A stretch of DNA of 64,000 nt from a methanotrophic endosymbiont of Bathymodiolus puteoserpentis (Logatchev) (lineage in GTDB: Bacteria; Pseudomonadota; Gammaproteobacteria; Methylococcales; Methylomonadaceae), in NCBI RefSeq assembly GCF_900128525.1, contig NZ_FQTQ01000062.1, positions 1 through 64,000 of the forward strand. Reading direction: 5' to 3'. Below, piece by piece: positions 1 to 8,854 of this stretch. The translations under genes and the position numbers were made by a program. Positions within the stretch are counted from its first letter, which is position 1. Each line of letters starts with the position of its first letter. The notes under the pieces were generated by a model, which saw only the letters and a program-made list of their open reading frames with translations, searched no databases and was not told where the DNA came from.

Positions 1-91
1 AATTTCTTTTGAGTAAGGTTTTATCTTGGGTCGATTTTAAATAAAGTTTATGAGTTGCATCATTATAATTCTTAAATTGAACTTGCCTAAA

Positions 92-1969
92 TTAATTTGT
101 GCTCATTCCTAAGGGCAGTTGCTTCAGGTACTGCAAAGAAGAATAACCTGTACCAAAATCATCCAATTCAAAATGAATGCCAATAGCTTGTAATGCTCTC
201 ATTTTAATAATGATAATGTTAACATTATTAACCAACATGCTCTCAGTTAGCTCTAATTTAAGAAGTCCAGGGTTAATAGCATATTTTTGTATGGCGACTT
301 GTACTTGACCGACAAAATCTGCTTGGTTGAACTGCTTGGCACTGACATTGATGGAAAGTGTAAGGTTCTGAGTTAGCCTATTTTGTTCCCATGCCTTGAG
401 TTGTGCACAAGCTGTTTCTAACACCCATTGTCCAAGGAATAAAATCAGGTTAGTTTCCTCGGCCAAGGGAATAAATTGCAAAGGTGAAACAATACCGCGT
501 TTGGGGTGTATCCAGCGAATTAATGCTTCTGCTCCCAGTGGCTGATGGGTGCTATCTACTTGCACTTGGTAGTAGAGTTGGAACTCTTCGTTCTTAAGAG
601 CTGTGCGAATATCACGCTCCATGTCTGCACGCGTGTTAAGCTGTTCTTGCATAATTGGATTGAAAAAGCACACATTGTTTCGACCCTTATTTTTAGCTTG
701 ATACATAGCAATATCAGCCTGTTTAAGAAGGTCTTCAATTGGGCTCTTGCCTGCGCTGAATAAATTGATACCGATACTGGCACCACCATGATACTCAAGA
801 CTTTCAAGATAGTAGGCTTTGTTGAGAAGGGTTAAAATTTTATTAGCGACCACCTCTGCCTGGGTAGCGGCTTTTGTTATTTCGCTAGATAGTCCTTGTA
901 ATATAACCACAAATTCATCGCCACCTAGCCTTGCTACAGTGTCACCCTTACGTACGCAGAGCAACAGGCGCTGCGAGACTTCATATAAAAGTAAATCACC
1001 AATGTTATGCCCTTTAGTATCATTTAAGATTTTAAAGTTATCCAGATCAATGAATAATAAACCACCATAATGATGGTCACGTTCATTAGACGTTATCGCC
1101 TGTTGCAGACGATCATACAGTAGCCGTCGATTTGGCAGATTAGTAAGCGGGTCGAAATAGGCGAGCTGGTGTAGATCCTGTTGCAGTTTTTTATTAGGCC
1201 CCATATCTGAAAATACACCGACATAATTCACTACCTCATTATCTGAATTGTATATTGCATTAATATGTAGCCACTCTGGATAAATATCAGCATTCTTGCG
1301 GCGGTTCCATAACTCGCCTTCCCAGCTCCCTGTTTCTATCAAAGTTTTCCACATTAATTGATAAAAGCCGGCCTTTTGATACCCTGATTGCAGGATAGCG
1401 GGCGTTTTATCGAGGACATCCTCAAGCTCATAGCCAGTGGTCTTGGTGAAGCCATGATTAACATGAATGATATGTGCTTTGGCATCAGTGATCATTATGC
1501 CTTCAGAGGTATTTTCAAATACCAGTGTCGCCAATTTACGGTAGTTGAGTTCAACCTCCAATTTTTCTATCAATGCAGTGCGTTCATGCTGTAATGCTCT
1601 TTCCTGTGCAATCAGGGCAGTAACTAGACTTAAGTTAGAAATAACACCAATAAATTGACCATTATCAATCACGGTGAGAAATTCACATTTTTCCGCAGCA
1701 AAACGTGCTTGTACTTTATCCAGAGGCGTGTCTGATGATATTGGCTTTACTGCCTTGCGCACTATTAAATCAGAAAATACTCGTCCGGGAAAAAGTGCTG
1801 CTTGCCGTGCTTCTACAATATCTAAGAAGCGACCTTCTTCATCAAATACCGCAAAGACATTTGGCTTAATATCATCTTTGGTTACGATATCGTGGTATTT
1901 TTGTAATTCATCGACCTTGGCTATGCGCGGGCAAAGGCAATCCTTAACTTGCAAATGACTACGGGTCAT
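92..1969 (-). CDS. CBS-like/PAS/GGDEF protein with truncated EAL domain
   Basis: Predicted cytoplasmic c-di-GMP enzyme of 625 residues. Domains in order: an N-terminal CBS-like region (about 35-120), a PAS domain (about 145-255), a GGDEF diguanylate cyclase domain with intact RLGGDEF near residue 348 and an RKGD inhibitory site five residues before it, then an EAL domain with EALIR near 480 and LDDFGTGYSS near the end. The EAL domain stops about 80-90 residues early, just after LKQLPL, at a short unrelated tail (GMSTN). The cyclase half could still work; the phosphodiesterase half should not fold fully. A 4-bp overlap with the upstream small gene suggests one transcript. Beyond the stop, the same strand reads open to the window edge in an unrelated sequence, suggesting a recombination or insertion junction. 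Confidence 0.85.
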   Translation of the reverse strand: MTRSHLQVKDCLCPRIAKVDELQKYHDIVTKDDIKPNVFAVFDEEGRFLDIVEARQAALFPGRVFSDLIVRKAVKPISSDTPLDKVQARFAAEKCEFLTVIDNGQFIGVISNLSLVTALIAQERALQHERTALIEKLEVELNYRKLATLVFENTSEGIMITDAKAHIIHVNHGFTKTTGYELEDVLDKTPAILQSGYQKAGFYQLMWKTLIETGSWEGELWNRRKNADIYPEWLHINAIYNSDNEVVNYVGVFSDMGPNKKLQQDLHQLAYFDPLTNLPNRRLLYDRLQQAITSNERDHHYGGLLFIDLDNFKILNDTKGHNIGDLLLYEVSQRLLLCVRKGDTVARLGGDEFVVILQGLSSEITKAATQAEVVANKILTLLNKAYYLESLEYHGGASIGINLFSAGKSPIEDLLKQADIAMYQAKNKGRNNVCFFNPIMQEQLNTRADMERDIRTALKNEEFQLYYQVQVDSTHQPLGAEALIRWIHPKRGIVSPLQFIPLAEETNLILFLGQWVLETACAQLKAWEQNRLTQNLTLSINVSAKQFNQADFVGQVQVAIQKYAINPGLLKLELTESMLVNNVNIIIIKMRALQAIGIHFELDDFGTGYSSLQYLKQLPLGMSTN

Positions 1970-2304
1970 GACTGTTTTATTTCCAATAGCACTTCAACTT
2001 TAAGGTCAAGGTGAATGATTTCTTCTGGACCCATTAAGGGTTTTATTTCCTGGAGCACAAAATTGATAAGTTGCTCTTTGGATGTTTTGCGTAAAACAGC
2101 AGTACGTATTAAAACATCACTAATCACGTCATCATCAAGCTGAAGATGTTCAAAAGCTGTTGTTGTAAGCAGACTTAATGCCTTGCCAACTGCCACGTGA
2201 CCAATAGGGGAGCTATGACCTAGCACCAAGCCATCAGCAATAGGTGGCAAAGAAAACTCAGATAACTGAGCGTGAATGATATTGCTTCTTTTTTTGTTAT
2301 GCAT
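1966..2304 (-). CDS. small protein of unknown function upstream of GGDEF gene
   Basis: A 112-residue soluble protein that I do not recognise. There is no signal peptide or membrane segment. It is rich in Leu/Ile with an acidic C-terminal half and looks like a compact alpha/beta regulatory domain. Its stop overlaps the start of the downstream PAS-GGDEF gene by 4 bp (ATGA arrangement), so the two are probably translationally coupled. It may modulate or sense for the cyclase, which is inference from position only. No strong Shine-Dalgarno precedes the ATG. Confidence 0.6.
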   Translation of the reverse strand: MHNKKRSNIIHAQLSEFSLPPIADGLVLGHSSPIGHVAVGKALSLLTTTAFEHLQLDDDVISDVLIRTAVLRKTSKEQLINFVLQEIKPLMGPEEIIHLDLKVEVLLEIKQS

Positions 2305-2858
2305 GACTCATTTTCAATATTTTAATACAAAGTTTTGTAGCGATGTAAAAGCACAGCCTCATCAAAGATGACCCTGTTGCATATCAGCATGAAGCACAAA
2401 AAATAGTAGCGCACGTTCAAATATGTTTAGCTAACTAACCCTACTTACACTCTGGTTATAAAGAACAAAGAGAGTACCATAATCTCTCTTGCTTTCCCAT
2501 AGTTTCCTGCTATTTTAAAGGCCAATTAGTTCCCCCGAATTGTCTTTACAAAAATATATTGTCGATTAATTTTTTTAACCATTTTTTGATACAAAGTATG
2601 CCTAAGCAAGAAGATATGCAAAAATGACAATATACAGCCGCTCATCCACTAAGAGCAAGCTTGGTTAAACCCGTAACAACTACCTGAGCTGGAAATCTAG
2701 CCAGTTGTAGGAACTGCTTTAGTCATGACCTTTTTTGTGAAATAAATTATGACTAAAATCACGCCTAAAAATAGCTTTATTTGTCATTTTGGTGACAGTT
2801 ATCGAATAACTTTATGAGTAGACTTATCATCAATTATAAACGTTAGAGGAGAATCAAA
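2305..2858. other. 554-bp divergent intergenic region upstream of clpB
   Basis: AT-rich region between divergent genes. It carries the TGTCA-N6-TGACA palindrome at 2782-2797 and a good ribosome binding site (AGAGGAGAATC) just before clpB. I could not confidently place a sigma-32-type promoter or any small ORF with family resemblance. Confidence 0.5.
2782..2797 (+). promoter_or_regulatory. palindromic operator TGTCA-N6-TGACA upstream of clpB
   Basis: TGTCATTTTGGTGACA is a perfect 5-bp inverted repeat with a 6-bp spacer, centred about 70 bp before the clpB ATG. The geometry is that of Crp/Fnr-family sites. Almost the same sequence lies upstream of the hsp20 operon at 10268-10283, which argues for a shared regulator. 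The regulator's identity is inference. Confidence 0.6.
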
Positions 2859-5435
2859 ATGAGAACTGATAAATTAACCAGTAAATTTCAAATGGCCTTG
2901 CAAGAAGCACAATCGCTTGCCTTAGGTAAAGACCATCAAATCATTGAACCCGTACATTTAATGATTGCTTTATTAGATCAAGAAGGTGGGTCCACACGCG
3001 GCTTGTTAACTAATGCCAATGTCAATGTTAACCAATTACGCTCATCTTTAGGAGATGCGCTAGATCGTTTACCCACTGTTTCTGGAGGCGATGCGGGTGA
3101 AGTTAGTATCTCTAGCTCTTTAGGTAAATTATTTAATGTAACCGAAAAACTGGCACAAAAACGTAATGATCAATATATATCGTCAGAATTATTTTTACTC
3201 GCGGCAGTTGATAGCAATGATGAAACAGGGCGATTATTGAAGCAGGCAGGCGCCAGTAAAGAAATCATCGAACAAGCTATTGATCAAATGCGCGGTGGAG
3301 AAAGTGTTAATGACCCTAACGCCGAAGATCAGCGTGAGGCTCTAAAAAAATACACCATTGATCTGACCGAACGTGCCGAACAAGGAAAGCTCGATCCGAT
3401 TATTGGCCGTGATGATGAAATTCGTCGTATGGCGCAGATATTACAACGCCGTACCAAAAATAACCCAGTTATGATTGGTGAACCCGGTGTAGGTAAAACG
3501 GCACTGGTAGAAGGTCTAGCACAGCGCATTGTTAATGGTGAAGTGCCTGAAAGTATGAAGTCTAAACGCTTATTATCGTTAGATTTAGCGGCATTATTGG
3601 CGGGGGCTAAATACCGAGGCGATTTTGAGGAACGTCTTAAAGCTGTGCTTAATGATGTTGCTAAAGCCAGTGGTAATATCATCTTGTTTATAGATGAGTT
3701 GCACACCATGGTGGGTGCAGGTAAAACGGATGGTGCAATGGATGCGGGAAACATGTTAAAACCTGCATTAGCACGAGGCGAATTACATTGTATAGGTGCG
3801 ACTACGCTGGACGAATACCGTAAGTATATTGAAAAAGATGCAGCGTTAGAGCGTCGCTTTCAAAAAGTATTAGTCGATGAGCCGACAGTTGAAGATACCA
3901 TTGGTATTTTACGGGGCTTGAAAGAGCGCTATGAAGTGCATCATGGAATAGATATTACCGATCCAGCCATTATTGCCGCAGCGACTTTATCGCAGCGTTA
4001 TATCACTGATAGGCAATTACCTGACAAGGCGATTGATTTAATGGATGAGGCAGCATCACGTATCCGCATGGAGATTGATTCCAAGCCTGAAGTTATGGAT
4101 AAACTGGAGCGCCGCTTGATTCAGTTAAAAATTGAACGCGAAGCTTTGAAAAAAGAATCAGATGAAGCATCAATAAAACGTCTAGATGAACTAGAAGGTA
4201 AAATCAGCGAACTAGAAAAAGAGTTTGCTGACTTGGATGAAATATGGAAAGCTGAGAAAGCCGCAGTACAAGGTTCAGCGCACATTAAAGAAACATTGGA
4301 ACAAGTTAAAACCGAACTTGAAACTGCACGTAGAGCAGGAGACTTACAGCGTATGTCTGAATTGCAATACGGACGTATTCCAGAGCTGGAGAAACAGCTT
4401 GAACAAGCTTCTGTTGCGGAAACGACTGAATTCCAGTTACTGCGGAATAAAGTGGGGGAAGAGGAAATTGCCGAAGTAGTGGCGCACTGGACGGGGATTC
4501 CTGTTTCAAAAATGCTGGAAGGTGAACGGGATAAATTACTCCGCATGGAATCTGAATTATCGCAGCGAGTCATCGGCCAAAGTGAAGCTGTGACGGCAGT
4601 TTCTAATGCGATTAGGCGTTCTAGGGCCGGATTATCTGACCCCAATCGTCCCAATGGCTCCTTTTTGTTTCTTGGCCCAACTGGGGTAGGTAAAACTGAG
4701 TTATGCAAAGCATTAGCTAATTTTCTGTTTGATACCGAAGAGGCAATGGTACGTATTGATATGTCTGAGTTTATGGAAAAACATTCGGTTGCCCGTTTGA
4801 TTGGGGCACCTCCAGGCTATGTCGGTTATGAAGAAGGTGGCTACTTAACCGAAGCCGTTAGACGTAAACCATATTCGGTTATTTTATTGGATGAGGTAGA
4901 AAAAGCCCACGCTGACGTGTTTAATGTGTTATTGCAAGTGCTGGATGATGGGCGCTTAACAGATGGTCAAGGGCGTACCGTTGATTTTCGTAATACAGTC
5001 ATCATTATGACCTCAAACTTAGGCTCACATGTGATTCAGGAAATGGCAGCTGAGGGAGATTATGACAAAATGAAAGCAGCCGTCATGGAAATTGTTGGCT
5101 CACATTTTAGACCTGAATTTATTAACCGGATTGATGATGCGGTGGTATTCAGACCTCTAGATAAGGAAGCGATACATAAAGTGGCGGGTATCCAGCTACA
5201 AAACTTGCAAAACCGTTTAGCTGACAGAGAGATAGGTTTGCACGTGTCTGATGAAGCATTAGATTTATTGAGTGCAGCAGGGTTTGATCCAGTATTTGGC
5301 GCACGCCCCTTAAAACGTGCTATTCAGGTCAATATTGAAAACCCATTGGCTCAAGAAATGTTAAGTGGTAAGTTTGTACCTGGCGACACCATTGAAGTAA
5401 CCGTTGAACAGGGAAAATTTATTTTCAAAAACTAG
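2859..5435 (+). CDS. clpB: ATP-dependent disaggregase ClpB
   Basis: Hsp104-class AAA+ disaggregase that pulls polypeptides out of aggregates with DnaK/DnaJ/GrpE. Its 858 residues match the usual ClpB length. Visible parts: N-terminal double Clp repeat (1-145), first AAA+ module with Walker A GEPGVGKT near 207, a coiled-coil M domain (about 410-520) that identifies ClpB rather than ClpA/ClpC, second AAA+ module with GPTGVGKT near 607, and a C-terminal D2-small domain ending in [10 protein letters not shown] and IENPLAQ motifs. It starts at an ATG preceded by AGAGGAG. It heads a cluster with cbpA-cbpM and three small heat-shock genes, fitting a co-regulated protein-quality-control block, and is followed by a GC-rich hairpin at 5491-5514. 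Confidence 0.98.
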   Translation: MRTDKLTSKFQMALQEAQSLALGKDHQIIEPVHLMIALLDQEGGSTRGLLTNANVNVNQLRSSLGDALDRLPTVSGGDAGEVSISSSLGKLFNVTEKLAQKRNDQYISSELFLLAAVDSNDETGRLLKQAGASKEIIEQAIDQMRGGESVNDPNAEDQREALKKYTIDLTERAEQGKLDPIIGRDDEIRRMAQILQRRTKNNPVMIGEPGVGKTALVEGLAQRIVNGEVPESMKSKRLLSLDLAALLAGAKYRGDFEERLKAVLNDVAKASGNIILFIDELHTMVGAGKTDGAMDAGNMLKPALARGELHCIGATTLDEYRKYIEKDAALERRFQKVLVDEPTVEDTIGILRGLKERYEVHHGIDITDPAIIAAATLSQRYITDRQLPDKAIDLMDEAASRIRMEIDSKPEVMDKLERRLIQLKIEREALKKESDEASIKRLDELEGKISELEKEFADLDEIWKAEKAAVQGSAHIKETLEQVKTELETARRAGDLQRMSELQYGRIPELEKQLEQASVAETTEFQLLRNKVGEEEIAEVVAHWTGIPVSKMLEGERDKLLRMESELSQRVIGQSEAVTAVSNAIRRSRAGLSDPNRPNGSFLFLGPTGVGKTELCKALANFLFDTEEAMVRIDMSEFMEKHSVARLIGAPPGYVGYEEGGYLTEAVRRKPYSVILLDEVEKAHADVFNVLLQVLDDGRLTDGQGRTVDFRNTVIIMTSNLGSHVIQEMAAEGDYDKMKAAVMEIVGSHFRPEFINRIDDAVVFRPLDKEAIHKVAGIQLQNLQNRLADREIGLHVSDEALDLLSAAGFDPVFGARPLKRAIQVNIENPLAQEMLSGKFVPGDTIEVTVEQGKFIFKN

Positions 5436-5490
5436 TGTTAGTTCTATTTTCCTTTGCTGGGTATTAGCACAGTAAGATGTAACGATAGGA

Positions 5491-5516
5491 AGCGCATCAT
5501 TTACCTGATGCGCTTT
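5491..5516. terminator. hairpin terminator after clpB
   Basis: AGCGCATCA (5491-5499) pairs with TGATGCGCT (5506-5514), followed by a short T-rich run. The hairpin and the preceding TAACGATAGG are nearly identical to a copy at 7212-7247 after the Crp-like gene, so it may be a repeat as well as a terminator. Confidence 0.6.
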
Positions 5517-5560
5517 GTTCCTCAGCACATCTTACAACAGTTTTTGTACATCCTTCATAG

Positions 5561-5720
5561 AGTGCCAAAAGTAGTTTACACTTTTAATGCTTATTTAATT
5601 AGGTTTCGTAGGAGGGGCTTTTAGCCGCGATTTCATATAAGTCGCGACTAAAAGCCCCTCCCACAAATAACCTCATGATTAATAGCAGTGAACTAAAACT
5701 TAAAGTGTAAACTGGATGCC
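5561..5720. repeat. MITE/REP-like palindromic element
   Basis: A 160-bp element with outer inverted repeats AGTTTACACTTT (5573-5584) and its complement (5702-5713), and an inner hairpin of 21/23 matched bases (5608-5630 with 5642-5664, centred on GGAGGGGCTTTTAG). CAGTTTTTGTAC (5538-5549) and CAGTTTTTTGTAC (5720-5732) flank it as near direct repeats. It has no coding potential. A degenerate relative of the left half is at 14591-14696. Confidence 0.65.
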
Positions 5721-5753
5721 AGTTTTTTGTACTTGTTAAATATGAATTCACTT

Positions 5754-5780
5754 CTTAACTTAATGGCATAAGGCTTTTAA
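5754..5780 (+). repeat. short dispersed repeat (CTTAACTTAAT family)
   Basis: CTTAACTTAATGGCATAAGG followed by CTTTTAA resembles segments at 8778-8805 and, inverted, 8641-8672. It lies just before the PsiE-like gene. It is one of a small family of interspersed repeats confined in this window to the heat-shock block. Confidence 0.4.
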
Positions 5781-5803
5781 CAAGGGGCAATATAGGAGAC
5801 AAA

Positions 5804-6331
5804 ATGCAAAGACAACAAGACCCTCAAGTCACATTAAAAATTAGCGCTCGAACCAAAAAGCCAGAAGGCATCAAGGAATGTTGGCCTCTGATGACACTCT
5901 ATGAACGCTTCGAGCAAATGGTACTGGTTATTCTTAGTTTTATTATTAGTCTAGTGGTACTTGTTGCGCTTTTGCAATTATTGGTTAATATATACTCCAT
6001 CTTGGTCGCAGGTGTTTTAAACCCCATGGATTATAAAATCTTCCAAGTCATTTTTGGTATGATAATGACTTTATTGATTGCCATGGAATTTAAGCATTCA
6101 ATCATTAAAGTGTTAGAGCGCCAATCACACATTGTTCAGGTGAAATCTATCATTCTACTGGCGCTGTTAGCCTTGGCGCGAAAATTTATTATTATTAATT
6201 TAGAGGCGGCGGAGCCTTTTAAGCTGATCGCATTATCAATATCTGTTTTAGTTTTGGGCGTTGTATACTGGTTATTAAGCCAGCGGGAAAACGCTGAGGG
6301 TTATTTAATCGAGAATAAGCTGGAAATATAA
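5804..6331 (+). CDS. psiE: PsiE-family (phosphate-starvation-inducible E-like) membrane protein
   Basis: 175-residue inner-membrane protein with four hydrophobic segments (about 38-64, 82-100, 112-130 and 138-158). The AMEFKHSIIKVLE stretch followed by a conserved ALARKFIII segment is typical of the PsiE family. Its molecular role is unknown. PsiE homologues recur in mobile heat-resistance loci that also encode small heat-shock proteins and Clp disaggregases, and here it lies between clpB and the sHSP/cbpA genes. It begins at an ATG preceded by ATAGGAGAC. The family call is good; a role in stress tolerance is inference. Confidence 0.8.
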   Translation: MQRQQDPQVTLKISARTKKPEGIKECWPLMTLYERFEQMVLVILSFIISLVVLVALLQLLVNIYSILVAGVLNPMDYKIFQVIFGMIMTLLIAMEFKHSIIKVLERQSHIVQVKSIILLALLALARKFIIINLEAAEPFKLIALSISVLVLGVVYWLLSQRENAEGYLIENKLEI

Positions 6332-6397
6332 TGTGTAGGGTGTGCTGAGGTATGAAGCGTATCCTACTTATGATACATTCATCTCAGAGGGAAAAAT

Positions 6398-7147
6398 ATG
6401 TCATCATCAATTGTTCATGTTCCACGTACTGCCAGCACTGCAGTGGTAAGGCAGTCCCCCTTGTTTGCATCCCTACCCGAGGTACTTATTCAAGAAATAG
6501 CACAGCATTTTCATTTAATCAAATGGGATAAGGGCAGTTATATCAATCCTAATAACCTAATGACACAGTTCTACTTTGTGCAAACAGGACAATTAGAGAT
6601 AAAACGCAATAACCCTGATACAGGGAGAGAAGTAACACTAGATGTACTCTACCCTGGGGATAGTTTTGATATTACCACATTATTGGATGGCAAGCCTCAT
6701 GATGTCATTCTTGAGCCAATAAGTTCTTCCATACAGCTTGTTTCTGTCCCTATAGCCATGATGCGCAAATGGATCTGGACATACCCGGAAATAAATCAGC
6801 AGTTTTTACCTTATCTTGCCCATAAAATACGTGAGCAAGAAGACCTTGCTACTAGCTTTGTTTTACATGATATTACGACCCGTTTAAGTCGTTTAATATT
6901 AAAGCATATCAAAAAAATTCAACGCAATACGGGGGGGGAAGAAGAAGCACATAAAACCCATTTAATCAATGGGTTCTCTGATGAAACACTGGCACGTATG
7001 GTGGGTTCGGTTCGTCAGGTGGTAAATAAGCAATTACAGTATTGGCGTTCACAAGGTATTATTAATAAAAAACGCAACCAACTGATTATTAATGATTTAG
7101 ATGCGATTTATAAGGAAGCTAATATTTTACAGTCTACTATGAAGTAA
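6398..7147 (+). CDS. Crp/Fnr-family transcriptional regulator
   Basis: 249 residues: an N-terminal cyclic-nucleotide-binding-type beta-roll (about 22-140), a dimerisation helix (about 145-175), and a C-terminal winged helix (about 180-240). The recognition helix reads GSVRQVVNKQL, with Arg-Gln where CRP has Arg-Glu. There is no N-terminal Fnr-type Fe-S cysteine cluster, and the CRP cAMP-contact signature is not clearly conserved, so the ligand is unknown. It sits among the stress genes and is the only DNA-binding regulator in the block. TGTCA-N6-TGACA palindromes upstream of clpB and hsp20 fit the site geometry of this family, so it is the natural candidate to bind them. It is preceded by CAGAGGGAAA. 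Confidence 0.85.
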   Translation: MSSSIVHVPRTASTAVVRQSPLFASLPEVLIQEIAQHFHLIKWDKGSYINPNNLMTQFYFVQTGQLEIKRNNPDTGREVTLDVLYPGDSFDITTLLDGKPHDVILEPISSSIQLVSVPIAMMRKWIWTYPEINQQFLPYLAHKIREQEDLATSFVLHDITTRLSRLILKHIKKIQRNTGGEEEAHKTHLINGFSDETLARMVGSVRQVVNKQLQYWRSQGIINKKRNQLIINDLDAIYKEANILQSTMK

Positions 7148-7211
7148 GGTCTTCTTTAACCACTATTTCTATACACTCCCATGATTTGAGCTTGCAAAAA
7201 CATGGATGTAC

Positions 7212-7247
7212 TAACGATAGGCAGCGCATCATTTAAATGATGCGCTG
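7212..7247. terminator. perfect 26-bp palindrome after the Crp-like gene
   Basis: CAGCGCATCATTT (7222-7234) is followed directly by its exact complement (7235-7247). It is preceded by CTAACGATAGG, shared with the hairpin after clpB (5480-5514). It probably acts as a bidirectional terminator between the convergent regulator and cbpM genes. Confidence 0.6.
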
Positions 7248-7320
7248 TATTTCTTATTTGTCAGCCTAACCGACACCTGCAAGAAATTGATTTTTATCTA
7301 ATAATTAACTAAAGCTACGC

Positions 7321-7641
7321 TTAACGTTGCAAATAAACCACTTGCTGACGTAATTGTTTTATTTCATCCAGTAATTCCAAAGCCAATACTGCACCCGCTA
7401 GATTAAGCTCTAAATCTCGTTGTAAACGTAATGCCGTTTGTACGCGCAATAAACTAGTATAGGGAAATTTCCAATGCGTATAGCTCAACGATGAATCAAT
7501 AGGAGCAATGACACCACGTTCGACCATTTTAATGATAGCCTCTGCAGGTAGTGAGCAGGCGCGACAAAGTTTGACTATTGAGAACGTATCGCTATCTTCT
7601 AGCAAAATACCTGTCTCTATTTTAACCATTTTATTCGGCAT
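7321..7641 (-). CDS. cbpM: chaperone modulator CbpM
   Basis: 106-residue MerR-like helical protein of the CbpM/YccV-type family that binds the J domain of CbpA and tunes its activity. Visible features are the SIVKLCRACSLPAEAIIKMVERGVI helix-turn-helix-like start and a leucine-rich C-terminal helix (LELNLAGAVLALELLDEIKQL). It starts 2 nt after the cbpA stop with GGGGGAT as the ribosome site, the usual cbpA-cbpM arrangement. It acts in the cytoplasm with CbpA and DnaK. Confidence 0.9.
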   Translation of the reverse strand: MPNKMVKIETGILLEDSDTFSIVKLCRACSLPAEAIIKMVERGVIAPIDSSLSYTHWKFPYTSLLRVQTALRLQRDLELNLAGAVLALELLDEIKQLRQQVVYLQR

Positions 7642-7643
7642 GA

Positions 7644-8609
7644 TTATCCCCCTAATTTTTTTCGCGGATTAAAATCCTTGTTAGCTTGCTGCAGTTGCTG
7701 GTACAAATCCTTTTCCTGGTCGCTTAGCTTATCAGGTAAAACAATCATTATGGTCACATAAAAATCGCCAGGCTGCTTTGCTGGAATCCCTCGTCCTTTA
7801 AGGCGCATTTTTTTTCCGCTCGAAATACTTGCCGGTATTTTCAAGTCAATAATACCACTGGGGGTCGGCACTTTAATTTTACCGCCTAAAGCCGCCTCCC
7901 AAGGCGCAACTGGCACTTCCAACGAAACATCCGCGCCATCAACCTTATAGATGGAATGCGGGTTAAATTCTATTTCCAGATATAAATCTCCTGCTTGTCC
8001 ACCGCCAACCCCTGGACTACCTTGACCTTTTAAGCGAATATTTTGTCCAGCTTTAACGCCTTTGGGGATTTTAACATTCAAAGTACGCGGCTGTAGCTGG
8101 GGGTGCCCATCCGGCCCCATAATGGTACTGCGTAATGTTAAACCACGTGATGCGCCTTGATAAGCATCTTCAAGGTCAATAAAAACTTTTGCATGACTGT
8201 CTTGACCGCGCATTTGATGTTGCCCAGCTCCTGCTGAATGAGACTGAAAACCACCGCCCGCACGACCAAACAGGCTTTCAAAAAAATCACTGAACCCTGC
8301 CGCACCGGCTGTCCCACCAGTAAAACTATCACCATGAAATTCAAATCCTGCATCCCAGTCTGGTGGAGGTTGAAAGCCTTGCTGGCCTGCCTTCCAATTT
8401 GCCCCAAGTTGATCATAAGCAGTACGTTTTTCAGGGTCTTTTAGTACTTCGTAGGCTTCGCCCAACTCTTTAAAACGTTCCTCTGCATCTTTCTCTTTAC
8501 TGACATCAGGGTGATATTTACGCGCTAGTTTACGATAAGCACGTTTTATCTCGTTCTGAGAGGCATCTTTGGCAATGCCCATGATTTTATAATAATCTTT
8601 ATATTCCAT
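7644..8609 (-). CDS. cbpA: curved-DNA-binding/DnaJ-type co-chaperone CbpA
   Basis: Type B Hsp40 that stimulates DnaK ATPase and delivers substrates. It has 321 residues from the preferred ATG (MEYKDYYKIMG), which has AAGAGG 5 nt upstream; an upstream in-frame start would add ten non-homologous residues. It has a J domain (5-70) with the HPD motif in KYHPDVS, a Gly/Phe-rich linker (about 95-145) and two C-terminal beta domains (about 150-310) without the zinc-finger repeats of DnaJ. It is co-transcribed with cbpM. A perfect GTCATA-N3-TATGAC palindrome lies about 90 bp upstream (8694-8708). Confidence 0.93.
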   Translation of the reverse strand: MEYKDYYKIMGIAKDASQNEIKRAYRKLARKYHPDVSKEKDAEERFKELGEAYEVLKDPEKRTAYDQLGANWKAGQQGFQPPPDWDAGFEFHGDSFTGGTAGAAGFSDFFESLFGRAGGGFQSHSAGAGQHQMRGQDSHAKVFIDLEDAYQGASRGLTLRSTIMGPDGHPQLQPRTLNVKIPKGVKAGQNIRLKGQGSPGVGGGQAGDLYLEIEFNPHSIYKVDGADVSLEVPVAPWEAALGGKIKVPTPSGIIDLKIPASISSGKKMRLKGRGIPAKQPGDFYVTIMIVLPDKLSDQEKDLYQQLQQANKDFNPRKKLGG

Positions 8610-8640
8610 AGTACCTCTTACACGTATAACAAAAGCCAAT

Positions 8641-8672
8641 AAGGCTTTAACCCACTACTATTAAGTTAAGGG
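8641..8672 (-). repeat. inverted copy of CTTAACTTAAT dispersed repeat
   Basis: On the minus strand this reads CCCTTAACTTAATAGTAGTG then GGTTAAAGCC, matching the segments at 5754-5780 and 8778-8805. It lies in the cbpA leader. Confidence 0.4.
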
Positions 8673-8693
8673 ACAAAGCATAATAAACAACAT

Positions 8694-8708
8694 GTCATAT
8701 CGTATGAC
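8694..8708. promoter_or_regulatory. palindrome GTCATA-N3-TATGAC upstream of cbpA
   Basis: Perfect 6-bp inverted repeat with a 3-bp spacer. Its half-site (T)GTCAT resembles the clpB/hsp20 operators, but the spacing between GTCA and TGAC is one base longer, so it may be a related, weaker or unrelated site. Confidence 0.4.
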
Positions 8709-8777
8709 CGGATCGTTTCCTTCGCTTTGCTAAAAGTCTAACCCAAACTACATTATAATTTATAGGTTATTAAACTC

Positions 8778-8846
8778 TTAACTTAATAGCAGTAAGGCTT
8801 TAGCCACAAGCCAATAAACTAGGTCCTCGGCTAAAGCCATCTCCTG
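8778..8846. repeat. hairpin repeat downstream of the hsp20 operon
   Basis: GGCTTTAGCC (8796-8805) pairs perfectly with GGCTAAAGCC (8829-8838), with AGCAG/CTGCT outer pairing. The left arm belongs to the CTTAACTTAAT repeat family. It lies just after the last sHSP stop on that strand and may also act as an mRNA stabiliser or terminator. Confidence 0.5.
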
Positions 8847-8854
8847 CTAAAGTA

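Noticed and set aside
2641-2858. Sigma-32 promoter for clpB
   Set aside because: No segment matches the CTTGAAA / CCCCAT boxes with proper spacing well enough to report.
3329-4708. Long minus-strand frames inside clpB
   Set aside because: Antisense shadows of a strongly conserved gene.
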